DNA from: Lachnospiraceae bacterium
Lineage (GTDB): Bacteria > Bacillota > Clostridia > Lachnospirales > Lachnospiraceae
Assembly (NCBI GenBank): GCA_016293925.1
Contig: JAEDCX010000092.1
Coordinates: forward strand, 1-6,068
Length of the DNA stretch: 6,068 nucleotides
Direction: 5' to 3'
Numbering within the stretch: the first letter of the stretch is position 1; every line of letters starts with the position of its first letter. Made by a program: the position numbers and the translations under genes. Below are positions 1 through 5,330 of this stretch, piece by piece. Below the pieces are notes generated by a model that ran no database searches, was not told where the DNA came from, and saw only the letters and a program-made list of their open reading frames with translations.

Positions 1-565
1 CTCGCAGTTCTTCATACCTGGCAATTACATTGGGGTTTGGTTTCTCCAAATTGTCTACGATTTCCGATCGGTTCGGAATACTCGTATTAATCAATGTTTT
101 ACAGATGCAACCATATATATGCGCCAGCGCATATATTATATATTCGTGACAATGATGAGGAACTATCGACAGGAAAACATAGTCAATTTTCGAGGTTGCA
201 AATATATGATTCCAAAAGCGTAAATGATCCAAATATAGCATCTTACCCTCATCGTAAGTGTACACATTTTGTTCCATATTGCGCATCAAGGTATGAATCG
301 CTGTGCTTTCATAGGGCCGCATCTTCTCCAGAATATCCTTGTCCAGCGCTTTCAGCGAATTCATATTATAACAGTCTCGATATCGGTTTCGTTCACACGT
401 ATCATAACTTATGACGGTATATTTCTTATCATATTCAACCTGATCATGATCTTTTGACAGATAAATACACCGTTCAAAGTGAACCTGGGCATCAATTTCC
501 TCCAGTATCTCTTTTTGATATCCTTGGTCACTATCGATTCCTTCCCACAAAATGCAGATACTCAT
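1..565 (-). CDS. Partial surface-glycan locus protein (hypothetical, 3' end outside window)
   Basis: The frame is open for 188 codons from an ATG at 565-563 to the window edge with no stop, so the C-terminus is missing. The ATG overlaps the TGA of the ABC transporter gene (ATGA, 4 nt), and GAGGAG lies 5 nt upstream, inside the end of that gene. This implies translational coupling. The product starts MSICILWEGID. Around residues 80-155 it carries RPYESTAIHTLMRN, then YLDHLRFWNH, then IVPHHCHEYIIYALAHIYG. From memory this pattern (PYESTA, LR-WN, PH--YDYIIY-L) resembles poorly characterised proteins in Bacillota capsule and cell-wall glycan clusters, some annotated as capsule biosynthesis or glycosyltransferase-like; I cannot confirm that here. 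No signal peptide or membrane span is evident, so it is probably cytoplasmic. GC is about 38% by hand count over 1-540, against about 50% in sampled asnB, suggesting a different origin. That it is a real gene is well supported; its function is not. Confidence 0.8.
   Translation of the reverse strand, partial: MSICILWEGIDSDQGYQKEILEEIDAQVHFERCIYLSKDHDQVEYDKKYTVISYDTCERNRYRDCYNMNSLKALDKDILEKMRPYESTAIHTLMRNMEQNVYTYDEGKMLYLDHLRFWNHIFATSKIDYVFLSIVPHHCHEYIIYALAHIYGCICKTLINTSIPNRSEIVDNLEKPNPNVIARYEELR
115..136. repeat. Perfect 10-bp palindrome with 2-nt centre inside the left-edge gene
   Basis: ATATATGCGC and GCGCATATAT flank a central CA on the plus strand (115-124 and 127-136). It falls in codons for IYALAHIY in the left-edge gene, so it may be a chance product of alternating Ile/Tyr/Ala/His codons. 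It could also form a stable hairpin in the mRNA. Confidence 0.8.
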
Positions 566-2316
566 TTTCTCTCCTCAATCATCTTGCCATCTTCAACCCG
601 ATACACCACATCACAGTTCTCAATCGTCTTCAACCTGTGGGCGATGATCAGCATCGTCTTCTTCCCATGGAAATGGTTAATGGCATCCATAATGGCTGCC
701 TCTGTATCATTATCCAGTGCACTGGTTGCTTCATCCAGAATCAGTAGTTCCGGATCATGGAAAAGCGCTCGTGCAATACCGATTCGCTGACGCTGTCCTC
801 CGGACAAGCGGACTCCGCGCTCTCCAATCTTCGTGTCCAGTCCTTCCGGAAGTTCCCGCACAAATGCTCCCAGCTGGGCTTCTTCCAACACCTTCCATAC
901 CTGTTCGTCCGTGAAACTTCCTTCCTCGTATCCGAACGCAACGTTGGCTCTGATGGTATCATCCATCAGATTAATCGTCTGTGGAATGTATCCCAGATTT
1001 GCAAGCCAGGACGGAACATTGTCCCTCACGTTCTGTTCGTCGCATAACACTTTGCCGGACTCCTCCGTCAATAAACCGATCAGAATATCCACAATCGTGG
1101 ACTTACCTGCGCCGGTAGTGCCAACGATTCCAACAGATTCTCCCCTGTGGATTGTCATATTGGCATCCCGAAAAATGTATTTCTCAGAATTCGGATATTT
1201 GAAAAAAATATGCTGTAATTCGATTTTGTCCCTGAGATGAATCCTCTCACCCTGCGGCATGGACTTTTTCTGTGCTTCCTGCATCTGCTTTTCTCGCAGG
1301 AAACCGGGCAAATCCACGTTCTCATATACGAAATCCAGTGCAGGCTTGTAATAAGCGATGTTCGCCATATAGGTACTAACCCGGCTCGCACAGGGCATCA
1401 GACGCATGGCTGCCAGTGCAAATGCAGTTAACTGAGGAAGCATCTCTGCCACTTCATGTCCCGCCAGAATCATAACTGCAAGATAGACCATAATACCGGC
1501 CATACAACTCGTCTCTACCACCAATTTGGGTACGGATCCGAATACGCTGCTGTCTCGAAGCAGACTGTAATACTTTCTGCCATATTTCTTGTATCTATCC
1601 GAAAAAGCGCCCTCTTTCGCAAAAACCTTGACATCCTTAATTCCTGTTACGGATTGCAGAATGCTTCCATACATCTTCCCCTGGTATTTCCGGGAATCCT
1701 CTCCAATCCTGGATAATTTTTTCTTCATCAGCCTGTTGGAGATCAACATTGCAAGCAATAACACGCCGGCAATCACCAATGTCATGACCGGATCCGAAAG
1801 GAAGATGACCATGCCAAGACACAATGCCACAATCACTTCCGTCAGGATCTGCAGGCACTGCAGCAACACAGAGAAAACACTGGTGGTATCGCTGTAAATC
1901 GTTCGCATAATGTCACCTGTACTGGAGTTCAGGTAGAACGAATAAGGCTTGTTCAGATAAATATCCAATAAGTCTCCGGAGGTACGGAACTGATTGTTGG
2001 TGATGAAGGTATGCTGCACATACGTAAGAAACAGCATATAGGCGTTTTTCAGTACAAACACACCCGCCATACCGAACAGCATCACAACCACAAAGGTTCG
2101 CAAAGAAGTAATGTGTAATATTCCCGCAATGGTTGCCACCATTGCATTCTCCTCCAACGCATTCTCAGACATGATCGCTTGCATAATCGGAAGAATCATG
2201 GACACACTGACCGTCTCCAGAAGTCCTCCGATCACAATCATGACCGCGAGTATTGCTACTCTCTGCTTTTGCTTTTTGTTTAGTATTTTCCGTAATTTCT
2301 TAATGATACCAAACAT
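562..2316 (-). CDS. ABC exporter, fused permease/ATPase, PglK/MsbA-like lipid-linked glycan flippase
   Basis: This is a full half-transporter of 584 residues, the usual size for a membrane domain fused to an ATPase; it would act as a homodimer in the cytoplasmic membrane. Hydrophobic segments lie near residues 20-45, 73-100, 153-173, 176-195, 265-287 and 293-310, giving six predicted spans of a type IV (exporter) fold. The nucleotide-binding domain is complete: Walker A GTTGAGKST at 399-407, Q-loop Gln446, signature LSGGQ at 504-508, Walker B LLILDE at 524-529 with catalytic Glu529, D-loop SALD, and H-loop His560. All residues needed for ATP hydrolysis are present. The start is the ATG at 2316, with GAGGAG 9 nt upstream and a strong promoter before it. 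In glycan clusters such proteins commonly flip undecaprenyl-linked oligosaccharides (PglK, WlaB) or export lipids. The glycan neighbours favour that role over drug or peptide export, but the substrate is inferred. Confidence 0.93.
   Translation of the reverse strand: MFGIIKKLRKILNKKQKQRVAILAVMIVIGGLLETVSVSMILPIMQAIMSENALEENAMVATIAGILHITSLRTFVVVMLFGMAGVFVLKNAYMLFLTYVQHTFITNNQFRTSGDLLDIYLNKPYSFYLNSSTGDIMRTIYSDTTSVFSVLLQCLQILTEVIVALCLGMVIFLSDPVMTLVIAGVLLLAMLISNRLMKKKLSRIGEDSRKYQGKMYGSILQSVTGIKDVKVFAKEGAFSDRYKKYGRKYYSLLRDSSVFGSVPKLVVETSCMAGIMVYLAVMILAGHEVAEMLPQLTAFALAAMRLMPCASRVSTYMANIAYYKPALDFVYENVDLPGFLREKQMQEAQKKSMPQGERIHLRDKIELQHIFFKYPNSEKYIFRDANMTIHRGESVGIVGTTGAGKSTIVDILIGLLTEESGKVLCDEQNVRDNVPSWLANLGYIPQTINLMDDTIRANVAFGYEEGSFTDEQVWKVLEEAQLGAFVRELPEGLDTKIGERGVRLSGGQRQRIGIARALFHDPELLILDEATSALDNDTEAAIMDAINHFHGKKTMLIIAHRLKTIENCDVVYRVEDGKMIEERK
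571..576 (-). promoter_or_regulatory. Ribosome binding site of the overlapping left-edge gene
   Basis: GAGGAG on the minus strand, 5 nt before the ATG at 565-563. It sits within the last codons of the ABC transporter gene. Together with the ATGA overlap it is the main start-site evidence for the left-edge gene. Confidence 0.7.
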
Positions 2317-2325
2317 GAAACATTG

Positions 2326-2331
2326 CTCCTC
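2326..2331 (-). promoter_or_regulatory. Ribosome binding site of the ABC exporter gene
   Basis: GAGGAG on the minus strand, 9 nt before the ATG at 2316-2314. A second, out-of-frame ATG lies only 2 nt from this site, too close to be a likely start, and its frame stops after seven codons. This supports the start at 2316. Confidence 0.65.
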
Positions 2332-2363
2332 AAGCCTACCGTAATATTGACATACTCTTTTGT

Positions 2364-2392
2364 ATTATATAACGTAAGAAACCACAATTCAA
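2364..2392 (-). promoter_or_regulatory. Near-consensus sigma-A promoter driving the ABC exporter and the left-edge gene
   Basis: On the minus strand, TTGAAT (complement of 2387-2392) is followed by exactly 17 nt and then a perfect TATAAT (complement of 2364-2369). An A-rich patch (GGAAAAACA) lies directly upstream of the -35 box, as in an UP element. Transcription would begin near 2357-2355, giving a leader of about 40 nt before the ATG at 2316. The two left-hand genes can therefore be expressed separately from the deacetylase and asnB. I see no operator that I recognise. Confidence 0.75.
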
Positions 2393-2435
2393 TGTTTTTC
2401 CATCTGCAGAAATATCCCACAAAAGGCCTCTCACA

Positions 2436-2456
2436 GAATGATGAATGATGAATGAT
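2436..2456. repeat. Three perfect tandem copies of a 7-bp repeat (GAATGAT)
   Basis: GAATGAT occurs three times without mismatch on the plus strand (ATCATTC on the minus strand). It begins 8 nt past the stop codon of the deacetylase gene and lies about 45 bp upstream of the -35 box of the ABC promoter. It is noncoding in the minus-strand reading. It could vary in copy number by slippage. No function can be read from it. Confidence 0.85.
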
Positions 2457-2463
2457 AAATCCT

Positions 2464-3315
2464 CTATTCCTTTTCCTTCCTCATCTTCCATCTCATCCCC
2501 GGATATCCAGCTGCTCTTTTCACGAGCTTCACATATTTATTCGGATGATTGGTTCTATTCATGTATTCCTGCGCAGCAGGGCTTGTTGCAAGCTTCGCCT
2601 TGAGGTTTCTTCTCTTCAGGTTCTTCTGCTCCTGTCTTGCAATCCGGCCTTTCCGTCTCATGAACCAATCAGGATCCAGAACGTCCAGATAATCCCGGAT
2701 ACAGAACAGATTTTGGCGGATAAATCCGGCCAGATGATCCAGGTCTTCCTGGGTCATGGAATTCACATGCAGGCAAAGCGTATCGAAATGCTTCGGTACT
2801 TTCGGGTTTGATATCGTACAGGGCAAATAGCCGATATCGTCCCAGACGTAAGGATAATCGCTATATCCGTCAGTCACATATCGAAACTTTAACTGTTGCA
2901 GTGCCAATCTGGTCTTGTCATCATAGGTATGCCCCGGTGCCATGAAAATCTGCGGCTCCAGACCATGCTCCCGCATGATCTCGTAGCCCTTACGAAGCTT
3001 CTCAAACTGAACATCATACGGAAGCCCGGCGAATTCGGAGAAATGGTTTACATCCAGCAATCCGCCATCTTCCGTCTCATAGATGTGCCGGTATCCGTGC
3101 TGTGCAATCGACCAGTCTTCGTAGGCAAGTTGACGCATGTATTCCCAGAAATCTGATCGCGCCTCGCAAACCTTGAGTTTCGGATCCTGATTATCCGGCA
3201 CAATTCCGATCAAGGGCTTAATGTCATATTCATCCAAAATAGTTTTGACTGCTTCAAAATTATCCCAGTTCATATCGGGAGTGATATCGTCCAAACGGAT
3301 TACCAGTGCAGGCAT
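2464..3315 (-). CDS. DUF2334/NodB-like polysaccharide deacetylase homologue, cytoplasmic
   Basis: The product is 283 residues, starting MPALVIRLDD at the ATG at 3315-3313. A start further upstream is possible in frame but would run into asnB, whereas this ATG has AGGAG 6 nt before it and places the first motif at the N-terminus. The metal-dependent carbohydrate esterase pattern is visible: Asp9-Asp10 (RLDDI, catalytic base and metal ligand), HGYRH with His73 and His77 (metal ligands), MAPGHTYD at 125-132, and LHVN with His183 as the likely late catalytic histidine. Such enzymes remove N- or O-acetyl groups from sugars. There is no signal peptide or membrane span, so it should act inside the cell on a nucleotide-linked or lipid-linked sugar rather than on mature wall polymer. 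Residues 220-283 are strongly basic (21 Lys/Arg against 4 acidic residues), which could dock it to membrane or anionic lipid intermediates. It follows asnB by 14 nt, so the two are probably cotranscribed. The acetylated substrate is unknown. Confidence 0.85.
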   Translation of the reverse strand: MPALVIRLDDITPDMNWDNFEAVKTILDEYDIKPLIGIVPDNQDPKLKVCEARSDFWEYMRQLAYEDWSIAQHGYRHIYETEDGGLLDVNHFSEFAGLPYDVQFEKLRKGYEIMREHGLEPQIFMAPGHTYDDKTRLALQQLKFRYVTDGYSDYPYVWDDIGYLPCTISNPKVPKHFDTLCLHVNSMTQEDLDHLAGFIRQNLFCIRDYLDVLDPDWFMRRKGRIARQEQKNLKRRNLKAKLATSPAAQEYMNRTNHPNKYVKLVKRAAGYPGMRWKMRKEKE

Positions 3316-3320
3316 ACTTA

Positions 3321-3328
3321 TCTCCTCT
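3321..3328 (-). promoter_or_regulatory. Ribosome binding site of the deacetylase gene
   Basis: AGAGGAGA on the minus strand, with the AGGAG core 6 nt before the ATG at 3315. It occupies most of the 14-nt gap after the asnB stop codon and fixes the start of the deacetylase gene. Confidence 0.8.
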
Positions 3329-3329
3329 T

Positions 3330-5258
3330 TTATGCAAGATACTCTGTCATCCACTGATAGAGCATCAACAGATACCAGATTTTCTCTGTCCATTTGCCGT
3401 ATTGCAGGTAGTCAGCCCACATACGATCCACCTGTTTTGTATTGATATATTCCGACGCAACGCCCCTTCCATCCTGCAGAAGCTGCGTTGCCCATTCATT
3501 CAGTTCTCCTTCCCGAAGCCATGTTGACAATGGTACCGAGAAGCCTTTCTTGGGCCGCTCCATCATCTCCCTCGGTACATGGCGATAGAGAACATCCCGC
3601 ATAACCCGTTTCGTGATTTGCTTTCCGTTTTCGTCACGACTCATCTTGTATGACAGCGGTAGCGACCATGCAAAGTCCATTACATCCCGGTCTAACAATG
3701 GAATACGGGTCTCCAAGGAGTAGAACATTCCGGCACGATCCACCTTGACCAGAATATCATCCGGATGATACTGGAGCAGATCCATCAGCATCAGATTGTG
3801 TTCCGGCGCTTTTAGCATACCTGCCTGATACTCCGTATTGGAGCAGGCAATCAGTTTCTTCTTGCCAAAAGGAATAGGGTTCTCGCATTTCTTCCGAAGC
3901 AGGCCGAACATCGTACCGTTCTCCAACCCATTACGCCAATGCGCTGTCTCCATATCGGGAATGGTCAGATAGTTACCCAGCTTATAGAGGATTCCGTCGT
4001 TGTTTCCGGATAATGCTCCCGCACATCTCCCTATCAGACGTTTCATAGGTATCTTGCCGATTCGTTTCTGTAGGGACTTCCACTCGGAAGCAGCTCCCTG
4101 ATAGAGGCTATATCCGCAGAACAGTTCATCTCCGCCGTCGCCGCTTAAGGATACTGTCACATGCTCTCTTGTCATTCTGCTGACAAGCATTGTGGGAATC
4201 TGCGAGGAATCCGCAAACGGTTCCGTATACGCCTTGGAAAGATTGTGAATCACATCAAAAGCTTCCCTCTGCCCTACATACAGTTCTGTATGATCTGTTC
4301 CCAGATGCCTCGCAATATCCTTCGCATATTCCGCCTCGTTGTATTTCTCCACATCAAACCCAATGGTAAAAGTCTTTACCGGTCTGTCGGAAACAGATTG
4401 CATCATACTGACGACAAGACTGCTGTCTATTCCCCCTGACAGGAATGCCCCCAGCGGAACATCTGATATCATCTGTCCACGGACGGTATCCTGCAACAGT
4501 TTCTCTAACCGGTCTGCTGCTTCTTCTCTGGTTCCAGAGAAAGGATTCTGTTCTCCGTGAAATGCCACCGCGCGCATGTCATAGTAGGTTTCTGTTGTAA
4601 ACTGCAATGTATGAATGTCCAGACGTAAAACCGTTCCCGGGCACAGTTTGCAGATTCCCGTGTAGATGGAATAGGGTGCAGGGATATAGCCATATTGCAG
4701 ATAAAGTCCCAGCACATCGTGATTCACTGAATTCCGGAAATAAGTCAGAGAGCGTATCGATCCGATATCGGAAGCAAATACAAAGCTTCCATCCACCATA
4801 CCATAGTAAAGTGGCTTCTCACCGACACGGTCTCTGGTCAAGTAGAGTTTCTCTTCCAGACGATCATACAATGCCAATGCAAACATTCCCTTGACATAAT
4901 CCAGCGTTCTCCGAAGTCCCCAAAAGGCAATTGCCTCTATGAGTATCTCCGTATCCGAGGTTCCCTTGAGCCGCCCCCGGAATCCCTCCGCATACATGGT
5001 ATCCAACAATTCTGCATGGTTATAGATCTCGCCGTTATAGCAGATCACATACCGGTCATCCGCCGTACGCATAGGCTGTGCACCATTTTCAGACAGATCC
5101 AGTATAGACAGTCTTCGATGTCCCAGAACCACCTTATTCTGCTCATCCAGGTAATAATCTCCGGCATCCGGTCCGCGATGAAGAATGGCCTCATTCATCC
5201 CCAGAATATTGTCAATTGGCTTTTCTCTATAGTTTACGATTCCGTTTATTCCACACAT
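3330..5258 (-). CDS. asnB: Class II glutamine-dependent asparagine synthetase / glycan amidotransferase
   Basis: The product is 642 residues, the usual size for AsnB-type enzymes. The start is the ATG at 5258-5256, giving MCGINGIVNY: after Met removal Cys2 becomes the N-terminal nucleophile of the glutaminase domain. Longer in-frame starts would bury this cysteine and lack the AGAGGA that lies 8 nt upstream. The glutaminase half (about 1-200) has HRRL at 47-50, NGEIYN at 75-80 and GTSDTE at 99-104. The synthetase half has the ATP-pyrophosphatase loop SGGIDSS at 274-280, SGDGGDE at 372-378, and the conserved stretch around VDRAGMFYSLETRIPLLD at 506-523. All recognised catalytic elements are intact. 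The family transfers glutamine-derived ammonia to an AMP-activated carboxylate, normally aspartate. Paralogues in polysaccharide clusters (for example WbpS-type) amidate uronic-acid sugars, and the neighbours here suggest that role. Lasso-peptide cyclase is unlikely because no precursor or leader protease is present. Family assignment is very firm; substrate is inferred. Confidence 0.95.
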   Translation of the reverse strand: MCGINGIVNYREKPIDNILGMNEAILHRGPDAGDYYLDEQNKVVLGHRRLSILDLSENGAQPMRTADDRYVICYNGEIYNHAELLDTMYAEGFRGRLKGTSDTEILIEAIAFWGLRRTLDYVKGMFALALYDRLEEKLYLTRDRVGEKPLYYGMVDGSFVFASDIGSIRSLTYFRNSVNHDVLGLYLQYGYIPAPYSIYTGICKLCPGTVLRLDIHTLQFTTETYYDMRAVAFHGEQNPFSGTREEAADRLEKLLQDTVRGQMISDVPLGAFLSGGIDSSLVVSMMQSVSDRPVKTFTIGFDVEKYNEAEYAKDIARHLGTDHTELYVGQREAFDVIHNLSKAYTEPFADSSQIPTMLVSRMTREHVTVSLSGDGGDELFCGYSLYQGAASEWKSLQKRIGKIPMKRLIGRCAGALSGNNDGILYKLGNYLTIPDMETAHWRNGLENGTMFGLLRKKCENPIPFGKKKLIACSNTEYQAGMLKAPEHNLMLMDLLQYHPDDILVKVDRAGMFYSLETRIPLLDRDVMDFAWSLPLSYKMSRDENGKQITKRVMRDVLYRHVPREMMERPKKGFSVPLSTWLREGELNEWATQLLQDGRGVASEYINTKQVDRMWADYLQYGKWTEKIWYLLMLYQWMTEYLA

Positions 5259-5266
5259 TCTGTTGG

Positions 5267-5275
5267 TCCTCTCCC
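5267..5275 (-). promoter_or_regulatory. Ribosome binding site of asnB
   Basis: GGGAGAGGA on the minus strand, with AGAGGA ending 8 nt before the ATG at 5258. It selects the start that leaves Cys2 as the second residue, as the glutaminase chemistry requires. Confidence 0.75.
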
Positions 5276-5301
5276 TATCACGGGATTCACATTTCCCACT
5301 A

Positions 5302-5320
5302 AAACACATTGTATGTGTTT
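5302..5320 (-). repeat. Perfect 8-bp inverted repeat between the acyltransferase-like gene and asnB
   Basis: AAACACAT and ATGTGTTT are separated by 3 nt in the 72-nt spacer, beginning 10 nt after the stop codon of the upstream gene. In the transcript it could fold as a small AU-rich hairpin followed by UUUUAGU. It has only two G-C pairs per arm and an interrupted U-run, so it is at best a weak terminator or attenuator. An operator-like DNA site is an alternative. Confidence 0.5.
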
Positions 5321-5330
5321 AAAAAGCGCC

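Noticed and set aside
94..457. Plus-strand open frames of 106 and 62 codons at the left edge
   Set aside because: They are antisense to the 188-codon minus-strand frame, which has an ATGA overlap, a ribosome binding site and family-like motifs. The plus-strand products look random.
2336..2353. Five-codon upstream open frame (MSILR) in the leader of the ABC exporter mRNA
   Set aside because: Its ATG would be only a few nucleotides from the predicted transcription start, with no ribosome binding site. No run of regulatory codons or alternative hairpins supports an attenuator.
2400..2463. Intrinsic terminator after the deacetylase gene around AGGCCTTTTGTGG
   Set aside because: The AGGCCT core is self-complementary but has no room for a loop, and no G/C-rich stem with a U-run forms.
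3316..3393. Longer deacetylase start overlapping the end of asnB
   Set aside because: The extra 26 residues match no family element and overlap asnB in another frame. The ATG at 3315 has a strong AGGAG at correct spacing.
3330..5258. Lasso-peptide cyclase (AsnB-like) with its ABC exporter
   Set aside because: No short precursor peptide, recognition element or leader protease is visible. The neighbours are glycan enzymes and the glutaminase Cys2 is intact.
5259..5309. Longer asnB start giving 17 extra N-terminal residues
   Set aside because: It would place residues before the catalytic cysteine, which must be N-terminal after Met removal. It overlaps the inverted repeat and lacks a good ribosome binding site; the ATG at 5258 has one.
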